DNA of 64,000 bases from Drechslerella dactyloides. Taxonomy: Eukaryota > Ascomycota > Orbiliomycetes > Orbiliales > Orbiliaceae. Below are positions 34,527 through 45,162 of the stretch, one piece after another. The notes under the pieces are model-generated. The model searched no databases and was not told the origin of the DNA. It saw nothing but the letters and a program-made list of their open reading frames with translations. The translations under genes were made by a program, and so were the position numbers. The stretch lies in NCBI GenBank assembly GCA_020064725.1, contig JAGTWJ010000011.1, positions 992,001 to 1,056,000 of the forward strand. The letters run 5' to 3'. Position 1 is the stretch's first letter, and every line of letters starts with the position of its first letter.

Positions 34527-35694
34527 TCAAAAGGCTCGCTTCAATTCGAGCGCATGCACCGCGTTACCAATCTTCACCTTCAACGTCTCGCACCGCATCG
34601 TCAGAGCGGACAACTCCACATCCAATCCCGAGTCCGATCCCTCCCGACCTCCCGCCATCGCCGATGCAATATCCTCACGCAGCTGCGCCGTCGGCTCTCC
34701 CAGACTCCAGCCAATGGAGACGTGGAATCCATCACGCATGTTACCCCGGCTGTCCGCCAAGTAGAGTCCAGGCTGGCCGTGGTGCTTCACGACACTGTTG
34801 CACATTGCCAGCAAATTTGTAAGCTGCGGTTATATTACACATCTCTGTCAGCAGCGGGTAATCGCAGCGTTTTCGTGATATATAAAGTAACTCGCGAGGG
34901 TTACGAACCGGCGACTGCTTCTGCTTTTTGTATCCACTCGACGCTCGCATGACCCAGAACCAGCGCGTCCGATCCTGGTTCGGCACCCAGTCCAAGCTGG
35001 TAAAATGTGCATCGAACCTATTACCAAGTAAATACCGCGGCGATACCAATTGCATCCATGCAGGCTATAACCTACGGTTCAACACCAGCTTTGTTCAGGC
35101 CTCTCTCCAGCGACGCTATGAACTGGTCCCGCTGGTCGGTCCGCAGGACAATCGGTCGCGACATGCTGATATGCAGAGGAAGCTGGGTCCCCAGGTCGCT
35201 GTAGAGGAACGACTCCAGCTTGAACACCTCATGCTGGTGGAATAACTCGTGTCTGTTGATCGCACTTCGTGCTACCGACAAGAGATGTCCTATCTTCGCG
35301 ACCTCTGCAGAGTTTAGATGCCCTCGAACACGTCAGTTTTTGAACACGACAACAGACATTCCGCAGCAAGCATCGATATCGAGGACCCAGCGAATCAGGT
35401 CGAGTCAGAAGAGTATATTTAGGACATTGTAGTACACAAAAAATATATATGCGTTGGCCAGTTCCCCTCGACGTGAGGAATGGCGCGCTGTCGCCCACCA
35501 TGAGCGGATGGATCGTCCTCCTTCGCCTGCCTCGGGGCGGCGGTGTACAAATCGTGGAACTTGGACGGCAGCGGCGGGAGACTGGTGCTCTCTGTCGGCT
35601 TGGCCGCTGTGGCGGGCTCCGCGTCGTCGTTGTCCGAGTCGGAGTAATCGACGAGGCCTAGTGATGGCCTCTTCTGGTGAGATGAGCTGGCCAT
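34527..35694 (-). CDS. usb1: U6 snRNA phosphodiesterase Usb1
   Basis: Nuclear 2H-family 3'-5' exonuclease that trims the oligo(U) tail of U6 snRNA and leaves a protected end. Four exons: 35694-35436, 35322-35076, 35017-34909 and 34823-34527 (303 residues). Both catalytic HxS tetrapeptides are visible: H137-I-S139 in PLHISMSRP and H239-V-S241 in FHVSIGWSL. The N-terminus has the family sequence LVDYSDSD, then LPPLPSKFHDLY and HVEGNWPTHIY. The exon 1/2 join is my reconstruction: donor GT|GTACTA and acceptor TTCGAG|GG rebuild the family-like HIYFLWHLNSAE. The better-looking CTGCAG 14 nt further on would create a stop. Intron 3 uses the weak donor GTTCGT, the only one in the correct phase. Confidence 0.9.
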
Positions 35695-37553
35695 GATTGC
35701 TCCGAGGTATGTGCCAGGATGATGGCTTGCAGGTGCCTCCCAATCGGATCGCGAGATGGAAGAAGAAAGGTTGCAATTGACATTCGTTGGATGCATTGCA
35801 TATTGCATTAGTATCAACACAAACGTCCCAACTCAACCTTCGACACCATGCATTGATGGTCTACATGACAACTACAGGACACGACCGATGTTCGATCGAA
35901 GGAAAGCTGCTCAGACTAGTTGAGATCACGTTGAAGCTCAATGCTAGGCAGAGTTTCCTCATACCTCGCCTCTCTCCCTGGAGCCGGGGGTCCAAACCCC
36001 TTTAGTTATCAGGATGTACAAGTGCTAGGTGCCTCCTGGCTTCAACAATTATCGAATCCCTTTCTCAAAGTCAAGTCGTATACGGTGGTTAAAGCTCACC
36101 GTAACGTTCAGAGCAAAGCTATGGCAATGCACAGAAAACACCAGCCACCACAACCAGAAACCCAGGAATAAAAATGGCCAAGTACGCGGGGAACACCAGC
36201 GAAACGACAGTCGGGCGGTTTCATTGCTGAGGAATTCGCAATGAATGGATCTGACGTCTGGCACCCCCGCAATTGGCAATATTCCGTCCCTGATAACCGA
36301 ATGCCATTCTCGAAAATATCAGCAGAACATTCATATTATATTGGATTCTGCGTGCGCGAAGATCGAAATCCATTACGTTAACCCGTGGCAGAACAAGCAT
36401 TTTATATCAACGGCAGCGCGATCGATCTATCTATTATAATTATATTAATTGGAAGGGTCATATGGGCGATTCTTTTGCCGTCTGGACATGCGCCTATAGC
36501 AGCATGTCACATATGACTGTCAAGAATGCCGAAGAAACATAAGAGCTTCCCGTAAACAAAATGGCCCCTAGGAGCTGATTACACGCTTCACGGGATGGCC
36601 GCATGCAAGGGGCCGTGCTTTGCGAATTTCCGGGAAAAATTCTCGAGACTTTCTCGAACACGAGATCCATGGTTTGGCGGCCTGAGACGTCGAAACGTCG
36701 CAGAAGACAACGGCTCGACCTGGCAAACAACTTCGCCGTCTGAAACGAAATCCTAGGACGCATATGGTGTCGGGTGGCCGTTTCCTCTACACAAGAAACA
36801 AAATCCACCTTCGGGATCTAGTTTTGCGGAATAAACTCTTGTCGAAACTTCCAAACACTCAGGTACATGTAACATGTGGTCTATGCATACATACTGTTCG
36901 TATGCTGTTCCCAGCGCTCCGGACCGAGTAACTTACCGCACAGGACCGATCCAACGACACCTGCCAATATACCGAATTCCCGGGCCCGCACAGCGGCCCT
37001 ACCGCCCGCCGCACTAGGTGACTTTTCCCGCCCGACAGGGATCGAAATGCACGGATGCATTTGCACTAGCTAGCGCATACGCTCGAAAGACTTGTGAACA
37101 CCAAAAATGCGTGACGAGGAATGTCAGCAGCCATAACCGTGGCCGTCTCGAGACCATATGCTCCCTACTTGCACGCGAATGCATCGAATGCATGCGTGAC
37201 GGCTCATCTCCCGCCCACACGCACGATGCGCATACACCGGCCGGGCGTGGGCACACTTCTCAGAGGGGCTGCATTGCATCTCCCTGTGGCTAGTATGTAC
37301 CAGTATGCATCGATCAATTCACGACCGGTCAACCACCAACGGCGTAAGCGCGCATACATGCACGCAGGTAGCTAGCCTTGTAATGTTATGTAATACCACT
37401 GTCGTCAATTGCAATCTCCAGGCTTCCAAAGAATGCGAATTCGTCTGGCCGCAACGGTCAAGCTCGGATGAGAGCTAGTTATGCTGGATTATTGCGAGTA
37501 CCGTCTTGGAGATGGTCAGCTTCAAAGGTTGAATTGCACCCTCGAGAGAAGTG

Positions 37554-37560
37554 TATATAA
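37554..37560 (+). promoter_or_regulatory. TATA box of the glycine-rich secreted protein gene
   Basis: TATATAA sits 203 bp before the ATG. A transcription start about 30 bp downstream would give a leader of roughly 170 nt that is pyrimidine-rich (CTCAACTGCC, CTCTCC) and carries a TCA repeat. This is the clearest core promoter in the window and suggests a strongly or conditionally expressed gene. Confidence 0.55.
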
Positions 37561-37594
37561 GGACCCTGGAGGTCGCTCCGGTATCACTTCTTTT

Positions 37595-37614
37595 TCATCA
37601 TCATCATCATCATC
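37595..37614. repeat. (TCA)n repeat in the 5' leader
   Basis: Six TCA units plus TC, about 150 bp upstream of the glycine-rich gene's ATG and just downstream of its TATA box, so probably transcribed as part of the leader. Confidence 0.9.
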
Positions 37615-37762
37615 TCCATCAGCCTCTCGCTTCTAGCTGCAAAGATCTCGATCTCCACATTCGCTCAACAGTGTACTCTCCACACTCGCTCAACTGCCTT
37701 ACCAGTTATAACATACGATCGTTTTAATACGTACCTTTAAAGTTATCATTCAATTCTTCAAC

Positions 37763-38968
37763 ATGAAGGTCTCAGCCATCACCAGCATTGCCATCTTCTC
37801 CGCTGCCGCTTTCGCAGCCCCCACTAGCAACAAGGCCACCACCGCTGACAAGCAAGCTGACGGCATCACCATCGGTGGCGGCGATCTCGGCCTTGGTGGT
37901 GTAGGCCTCGGCGACCTCGGCAACGGTGGCGGTGTCACCGTCGGCGGTGGTGGCGTGAACACTGGCTCTGGTGGTGTCCACGTTGGAGGCACTGGGGGCG
38001 GCCTCGGGGGCGGCCTCGGTGGGAACCCTCTCGGTGTCCTCAACGGCATTGGTCTTGGCGGTGGCAGCGGTGGGCTCGGTGGACTCGGTGGAGTCGGCAG
38101 CCTCTTGTCTCTGATCTTCGGCGGCGGCCATGGCGCCTCTCTTGGGCAATTTGGCAGCGTAAGGCTCTTATATCTCTATTTCTTGGTTGTCCGACAAATG
38201 CTAATATCGATTCAATAGATCCTCGGCCAACTAGGCATTGGCGGCGTCAGCACCGGAGGCATTGGCGGTATCGGTGGCATCGGCGGCGGGAGCGGTGGCG
38301 GTATTGGTGGTATCGGTATCGGTGGTATCGGCGGCGGGAGCGGTGGCGGTGTTGGCGGTGTTGGCGGTGTCGGTGGTGTCGGTGGTGGCATCGGCGGCGG
38401 CATTCTCACCCCTATCACTGGAATCACTACCGTCCTTGGCGGCTCTCAGGAGCAGTTCGACCTGTTCGACAAGGCGTTCGACATCCTGACCGAGAAGGCC
38501 TGCGACTTTGCTCTCAATGAGGCCGTCCGCTTCGCTGAATTCTTTGTCTTCGTCCCACTCCAATCCATCGAGGTAAGTACTGTCGACGACCCATAAATTA
38601 AGTCCGTCACGGCGACTAACGAGAGAATCAACAATCAACAGGAACTCATCAAAGCCTGGTTCTCCCTCGCCAACGCCGGCTTCACGAACGTCGTCGACGA
38701 TGATGTCAAGAAGACCACGGCCAAGGCCAATCTCGCAAAGGGTGTCACGGACTTCATCAAGAGGGGAACATTTGAGGGTGTCACAGAGAACGAGTTCATG
38801 GTTGCATCCGAATATCTCCGCTGCCGTCAGCTCGCTGAAACCAACCCAGAGGACTTTGTCACTGTCAACCCCGCCCCGGTTGACCTCAACCCAGTTGTCA
38901 ACGGCGATGGCGATAACGGCGATAACGACAAGGCCAGCAAGACCAACAAGGCCGCCAAGTCCGCTTAA
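37763..38968 (+). CDS. Secreted glycine-rich protein of unknown function
   Basis: I do not recognise the family. Three exons, 37763-38158, 38219-38572 and 38642-38968, give 358 residues. A clear signal peptide (MKVSAITSIAIFSAAAFA, then APTS) points to secretion. Residues about 35-210 are a Gly-rich region of GGL, GGV and GGI repeats with very few charged residues, in two blocks either side of intron 1. From about 215 a different domain begins: GSQEQFDLFDKAFDILTEKA, amphipathic helices, two Cys (in KACDF and LRCRQL), and an Asp/Asn/Lys-rich C-terminus. Gly-rich regions of this kind occur in structural wall, silk-like or adhesive proteins. A cell-surface or matrix role is inference. There is no GPI signal, because the C-terminus is hydrophilic. 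Confidence 0.85.
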
Positions 38969-40229
38969 ATCGCACAACGCGATTGATAGAATGGTCGATT
39001 GGCACGAAGCCGGATATACATACATGCAGGCTAGACGAGACGGACTCTTGTCTGGGCTTCTCGCGTTTCAACTACGCATAATTACCTAATAATGTACTAT
39101 TAATTTCTAATGCAGGATAGCTGCGAGTTTAAAAGAATCTGATGGTTGATAGATCTATACTTGCTTTCCCATCGTAGCATGAGTTGAATCGATCGATTCA
39201 TTTGAGACCTTGTTGTAAAATCTGTGAGGGTGCGTTGTTTGAATACTAATGATCCTGGCCGCGGCCTTGTGCCCACATCTCAACTCGGCTTGCAGTATCC
39301 CAATGTATCATATCCTTCAGTAGTGACGGCCGGAACTCAAGGGGAGTACCATATGCCTCGTTAGCTACAGTTAATAGCTGAAATATCTAACTGGTTTAAC
39401 TTGGCTTGAAGTTAGTGTATGAAGATTCGCGATCGATTTGCTTCTATCGCAAGTAACTGTAAGCTAAGGGACGTTCCATCAATGCGACTTTCGAGGACGT
39501 TGCGTCAACGGAATACGTCCGATCCGCCCACCGGAACGGCCTGGCTGCGTCATAATCTCATCGCCCCTGCTTATGATCGACGACTCTTGAGGTTCTGGAC
39601 TTTGGCTCAGAAATTGGCATCCAGCAAGAGAGTTGCGTTGTTCCAAGTTACCAGTTTGAGATGGCTTGTTTTCTTCTTTCTCTTGGGCCATGGCGCATGG
39701 AGTTTGACCCCGCGATTGCAGTACCCTGCTTTGCTTTGAAAAGGGTCCAAACCCGCTTGCTCGCTCTAGGTAAAGTTGGTTGGGTTGGTTGGTCAGTCGG
39801 GCAGGGTGCAGCGCATGGAATACATGACGAAGCCAGTCGATCAACGGAAAGTCGTTCTCTCGCTACGAGCGAAGAGTTGGAAGGCCTTAAGGAACCGATC
39901 GGAACAGTGACTTCATCCGTGCATATATATAAAAAAAGGTTGCAGTCCAAGTTACATAATTTGTCGTCGGTTGCATCTCGGTCGCCCAGAAGATCGAGCG
40001 TCGATTGGTTTCCATTTTCATGCACGAGCAAAGGTACAGTACATGTATCTCCCGCCAGCCGGCAGACGGGACTCATGATTATCCTATCAGGTCAGCCCCA
40101 CACCGCTGGAAGCTGGAGCGACATGACCCCCATGTCTAGCGGCTTCTCCATTTGCCGCATCGGCCAGGGTTCGGGAATCTTGGATTTGTGTGGGCGGTCG
40201 CACAAGTGATTGGCGGGGGTACAGGACTG

Positions 40230-40245
40230 TACATGCATGCATGTA
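40230..40245. repeat. 16-bp perfect palindrome built on TGCATG
   Basis: TACATGCATGCATGTA is identical to its own reverse complement and is followed immediately by the 8-bp palindrome GTAGCTAC. It lies far from any gene start. It is the strongest single example of the CATG/TGCA motif class. Confidence 0.9.
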
Positions 40246-41408
40246 GCTACCGTACTTTTTCCGCAGTATTGCAGGTGCAGGGTTCCCGAGATGAGCTGCA
40301 GAATCGAAGCAAGAGGTACAAAGTGTGTACGAACGGAACGTCAATGTACTTAGTACGCTGTCTGGAGGCAGCGTTTGAGGACGGAGTACAGGTACGGTCA
40401 CATGTGCCAGGTGCACTGGTGACAGTTTCTGTGCTCATGCGCAGTCACAATGCAATGCACGGAATACAGTACCTATACGTAACGCACTTAACGTATGTAA
40501 GGAGTCAGTTTGGCGTGCTTGGGAATGGCGGTCCGGAACAGGCTTGGGATTTGGCTTCTCGAATTTGCCTCTACGGGGTGTCCTTTAGGATTACCCGCCT
40601 GGGTGTGCGGAATGCGGACCAAAAAAAATCACTCTTCGACGAGCTTAAACATTTTCACAAGCTTGGTTGAGTTTATTCTTTCAACCGCATTCAGGATTCA
40701 ACCCATCGCGTAGTTAAACAGAGAATTAAACATTCGGACCCGGGAAAACCCAGACAGGTTGTGTGAGGGTTTCCCAGCTTGCCGCCTGGGATCGTGGCGT
40801 TGGCCCTTCTGACCAGACAAACTCAATGTGAAGCGGAAGCTCACAAGGTCAGGTGGGCGATGGGGCACACCCATGGAGCTGGAGCTGGAGCACTTGGCCG
40901 CCTGGCCGCCCGTCGGCCTGCGTGCTTAGCAAGGTAGGCTAGGCGGGAAAAACCCTCGAATGGAGGAGGAGTTCTCAGAGCTGTGTGATTGCGTGAATCG
41001 AATCGAATCGAGAATGGCAGGCTCAGCTCGGCGGGGTCTCGAATACTGGCCGGCCGGCTTGGCTGGACCGCGAGCGTCGGTCCTGCTCGCTTGGTTCGTT
41101 CAGATAGCTTGGAGAGTCGCCGGGGCGTCGAAAGGGGCTGGTCGAAAAGGGCAGGGAGACGTCGGTGAAGCAAGAAAGAAGAAACGGAAGGGTCGTCGAG
41201 GGGCGCGGCAAGGGGGTTCCTAGGAGTCCGCCGTTGAACCTGCGGTACTCGGACCTACCTGGACACACTTGAAATCGACGATTGAGGATTGCGAGGGGCC
41301 CGCCCGCAGCTTGCAGGCGGGCAGGCAGGCGGGCACTTGTACCTGCGCGTAGGGGAACCTGTGATCGAAATTAGGCGTGAAATGCATGCGAGGTGGGAAA
41401 AGGATGTG

Positions 41409-41448
41409 GGATGGATGGATGGATGGATGGATGGATGTGGATGGATGG
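41409..41448. repeat. (GGAT)n microsatellite
   Basis: Seven perfect GGAT units (41409-41436), a GT interruption, then two more units and GG. It is about 490 bp upstream of the Pal1 start, probably in the promoter. Confidence 0.9.
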
Positions 41449-41932
41449 CTGTGGCTGCGGGCTGTCGACGGGCAGGCAAATGTCGTTAAGTCGACATAAA
41501 AACACTGCTGGCCGCCCACCGTTTCCGGCCCCTTGCTTCAACCTCTCTGAACTCTCCCATCTTCCCACCCCCAGTCACAATATTTCAAGAACCACCGTCC
41601 TTGCACTCATCCTCTCTCTCCATCATCGCAATAGAAGCTGCTCTCACATCGCTCGTAACCATCGTCTTCACCACTGTCCACACCGACTCTTTCATCCCCA
41701 CTTCAGCTCCAAGCTTCCCTGTCAGGCGAGCCGACCTTCTCGACCCTGCGTTTGACCTGTCAAGAACTACCCCAGAACAGGACGCCCTCGCAGAACGGAA
41801 AAAACAAAAAACGGAAAAAACCGTGGTCAAGCCGTCCCGCACGTATTCGACCGTTGATTTGATCGCTTTGCAAGCCGTCGCCGGCACGCCAAAGCCTCAT
41901 CGATCCAGGCCTGGGATCGAACCAATATCACG

Positions 41933-43677
41933 ATGGCCGTTCGAAGTATCTCGTCGAGCAGACCGCGCAAGGAAGGGGATACTCGCTGGGTATGTTCGTA
42001 GCTCTTTTGTGTACCATGGCGTTCTTGCAGAAAAAAAGGACCCTTCACCTTCGGACGGAATCCGACAGCTTGGGAAGGAGCTCGATGGAGTCGTCAGACA
42101 CTCGTTTTTTCTCGCTAGTTGCTCCGCCTGGAATTCTGTTTTTGCTTCGTTTGCCCTGACCATGGTCAACTGACACCCCACCTCGCGTTTTCCTTTTTCT
42201 AGGCACAAGAGTACCTCCTCGACCCGTTGAACGCCGTCGAGGCTTATCAAACCGCGCAGACCGGCGGGCAGTACAACAACGAAATACCCACGCAACATAA
42301 GACTGTCTCTGTTGAAGAATATCATGCTGCGGCTTCTGGGCTGGGTCGCTCGGGGTCGCTCTTGCGTAGAAGCCCGAAGAGTAAACCCAATGCCGAAGCG
42401 CAGGATGGTGGTACTCGGATCCACAGAAGTACGTCAATCAAAGACAGGCTGATGCGTCGCTTCACCGATGAGGGAAAGGACCCGGATGGACGTCAGCGGC
42501 CTTCTCGTCCGCTCAATGAAGTCTCGAACAGGGATATATCCAGAATGGGCAACGTTGCACCGCCGCGCGGCCCTAGAATCTTGACGGCGTCTCCAACCGC
42601 ACCCAAGATTCACGACGTGCTGATTGAGCAGGACGACAACGACGACGTTCAAAACCAGGAGAATCGCCCGGTTCCCAGGAAACCAGAAGATAGATGGTCC
42701 AACAACCCATTCCGTGACGCCTTGATCGAAGCAGAGAATCGCGAGAACCAAAGCCCACCTACCAGCCCCACTCCATCGATCCAAAGGTCCCCAACCAACC
42801 CGTTCCGACGGGTATCCGAGAACGCATCTCCACCACATTCATCTTACCGACATCGCCCACACCCCCCTCCGCAGCAGCGAACCATGCAGCGAGGTGACGG
42901 GCCGCGGCTGCCTAATAAGCGCCACTCGAGACATGAGGCCAAACCGCGCCCGTCAGGCCAACGAAACTCACCTGCCGATACGATTGATCATCTGGACACG
43001 AGTTTTGGATTGTTCACCTTCCATCACGAAGGACCGTACGATGCGACATTGTCCCACAGGAACCGAAATCCGCTCAAGTCGCCCATTCAAGCCACTAGGT
43101 ATGGCAATGAAATGGCGCTGAAAGCTACGGCGCCTCAGGACATCGAGAACAGTCTGCAATTCGGACGTCCGCTCGACGGTGTTGCATTGTTCCCACCAGG
43201 CACTAAGGTTGCGAATGGCGAGGTTCTGCAGTACGAAGGTATGTGTCCGTATCTTTGATGTCTCGGTGGTAGAGCCAGTTAGCTAACATGGTATACAGAG
43301 TATGATGTCAACCGCAAAGATGGAAACTTCAGACGCTATCCAGGAATCGTAAGACACCTCGAAATTCCAGAAGTAGCGCTCGAATGAATGCTGACAAGAT
43401 TATCTAGAAATATCGTGACGAAGACTTGAAAGGGAAAGGAATCGAAGGATACGACGGCGACCTTGCGGACAAGCAGAAGAAGGAGGATGACAAACACCGA
43501 CGCGGCAAGAGCCTGGATGCCCGAGCTAAGATCTGGGATGCCGCTGGCTCTGCCCTGAACGAGACTTCCATCCGCCGCAACGGCAGCACCGCCGGCCGAC
43601 TTGAGGGCGCTGCCGCCAGGATCAAGAGAACATTTTCAATCAAAAGAAGGGAGAAGAAGCCAGAGGGCAGTGTCTAG
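41933..43677 (+). CDS. pal1: Pal1 family cell-morphology protein
   Basis: Fungal Pal1 proteins localise to sites of polarised growth and endocytic patches and help set cell shape. Exons 41933-41989, 42203-43238, 43299-43348 and 43408-43677 give 470 residues. The N-terminus has the family-like EYLLDPLNAVEAY. The Pal1 core lies in the second half: FHHEGPYDATLSHRN, then RPLDGVALFPPGT, YEEYDVNRKDG and RRYPGIKYRDEDLKGKG. It ends in a basic Lys/Arg-rich tail (RIKRTFSIKRREKK). Between residues 50 and 270 it is Pro/Ser/Asn-rich and probably disordered, with two NPF motifs (SNNPFRDAL, TNPFRRVSE) that could bind EH domains, in line with an endocytic role. The 19-codon first exon is inferred from a good donor and acceptor; an additional upstream exon cannot be excluded. 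Confidence 0.87.
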
Positions 43678-44720
43678 CGGTTCTCGTCTCTGCAACGCTC
43701 CCTGGGATATTTGGCGCGTCTGCTGAGGGAATCCCGACGATGACCACACGACGTTCCTATCCCGAAGCTCATTCTCCGACTTCCTGACAATAAATAACGC
43801 CTACCGATTCACGAATCGCTTGGACGAGAACAATGCGCCTCTGCATGGTCTTACGATTTTCTGTTACGGCGACTAAAAGTTATGGTTCCAGCCTTGTACT
43901 ACTGCTTGAGTTTGTGTGAATTACGTCTCTTTCTTTCCTTTTCGATGCCTGGGTTCTACCTACTTTGCCTGAATTTTTTCAGAATCCCTCTTCTCACATC
44001 CTTTTCGTGTTTACCCTCTTTACTCTTGTGTACGACGTTTTCGAGTGTGGATTCGAGCTTTGCGGGTGTATTGCTGCGAGTTTATGAACACGGGACTGGA
44101 TTTATAACGCGCGTCTGCTTCGGTCGATTGTATGATGAGAAATTGGATGATGGCGGTGTACGTTTTCATATTGTTTATTTTGTATACGCACGGTTGAACT
44201 TGGTTTTCTGTTTGCGAGTTTTGTTGACGGCTTTGTTTTTTGTCCTTTTTGTATATGTGGGCATACTATACTGCCTTTGTTGATTGGTTTGAATTTCGCG
44301 CTTTGCGACTGTATATTGGGACTGTTAGTGGGAGTGGTGTATATTATGGAAGATTGATGCTGTCGATTGGTACTATAGTGGCTATGATGGGGATGTTATC
44401 CTGGACGCTGGCTGATATACTTCGTCCGGTGGATACAAGATTTTGAATTTAAATTCATTATATCGAATGAAGAATATTAGTACGGCCAGGCCGTAGCTAG
44501 TGCGTCCGCATATTTGCTATGGATTTAACAAACGCGATCGGATGATGAGTGTATATTATTGATTTATATAGTGGCACTGTATTCTGAGCCGGTCAATTGA
44601 CAAGCTTGCTTGAGGCATGCAATGATAGATAAGTATTAACTAAATTTATAAAGCACTAAAATTACAACTGAGCAGCATCCTGATATCATAAAGACATATC
44701 CAGGGCAGCTAAGTCAAACA
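43678..44720. other. Convergent intergenic region
   Basis: T-rich 3' flank of the Pal1 gene (43880-44280), whose hydrophobic open frames come from poly-T composition, followed by AT-rich sequence up to the 3' end of the 93-residue gene. No gene is seen. Confidence 0.6.
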
Positions 44721-45162
44721 TTACGACTTGCGGCCGCCCTCCACGCCTTCCTTCGCCGTCTTGTCGACATCAACCCATGCGCTACCATCTTTGCTCTGGC
44801 CTTCCTTCCCCCCGGATGTCTCGCATGCGTGAGATAGCGGTGCCGGTGCGCCGTCGGTAAGGTGCGCGGGGCGGTCGCGGGAGTGCAGAGCGTCTTGAAC
44901 GGCGGTCTTGGTCTCGCTGGACGGCGGGGGTGCTGGGGAGTTTGGAGGCGGCATTTTGAAGCCGACTGGGTAGGTTGAACCCGGGTTATGTTAGTATGTA
45001 GGTATCTATTTGTGTGGTTGCACGTTGAGTGCAATTGTAGCATGCAGGCGCATGTGGCGCTATGCTGGTACATGTACGTGTGTACGGAGGGTGTGCACGT
45101 GTGGAGAGAGGGTGTGTGTACGTACTCGGATTGCTTGAGCCGCAGGGAATGTTGACGGACAT
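44721..45162 (-). CDS. Small hypothetical protein, 93 residues
   Basis: Two exons, 45162-45126 and 44965-44721, joined by a 160-bp intron (donor A|GTACGT, acceptor CCCAG|TC). The product starts MSVNIPCGSSNPIGFKMPPP, continues with a Pro-rich stretch and ends hydrophilic (VDVDKTAKEGVEGGRKS). There is no signal peptide or TM segment. Short soluble proteins of this style (MPPPNSPAPPP near the start, then a helix such as TKTAVQDAL) occur in filamentous fungi, but I know no function. The first exon is supported by phase and by the family-like FKMPPP join. If that exon is wrong, the ATG at 44954 gives 77 residues. Confidence 0.6.

Larger units (their letters stand above)
35695..37762. other. Divergent intergenic region, usb1 to glycine-rich gene
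   Basis: About 2 kb between divergent starts. The 300 bp nearest 37763 form a recognisable promoter and leader (TATA box, TCA repeat). The remainder has small open frames on both strands with no domain, and TGCATG/ACGCAT-type motifs around 37050-37360. Confidence 0.55.
38969..41932. other. Intergenic region, glycine-rich gene to Pal1 gene
   Basis: Nearly 3 kb. Contains a 16-bp perfect palindrome at 40230, a GGAT microsatellite at 41409, C/T-rich leader-like sequence at 41500-41930, and open frames (39661-40209 forward, 41601-42173 forward) with no recognisable domain. The second overlaps the Pal1 start and could act as an upstream open reading frame. Confidence 0.5.

Noticed and set aside
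38231..39025. 264-codon reverse-strand frame across the glycine-rich gene, ending in Thr/Ala/Asp repeats
   Set aside because: It is the antisense of Gly-codon repeats, which rarely give stops. It runs through a confirmed-looking intron of the sense gene and has no domain.
39661..40209. 182-codon forward frame in the 38.9-41.9 kb gap
   Set aside because: No recognisable motif, and overlapping reverse-strand frames of similar size exist. Treated as chance.
43882..44283. 133-codon hydrophobic forward frame after the Pal1 gene
   Set aside because: Its Phe/Leu/Cys/Tyr composition follows directly from T-rich 3' flank sequence. It is not a credible membrane protein.
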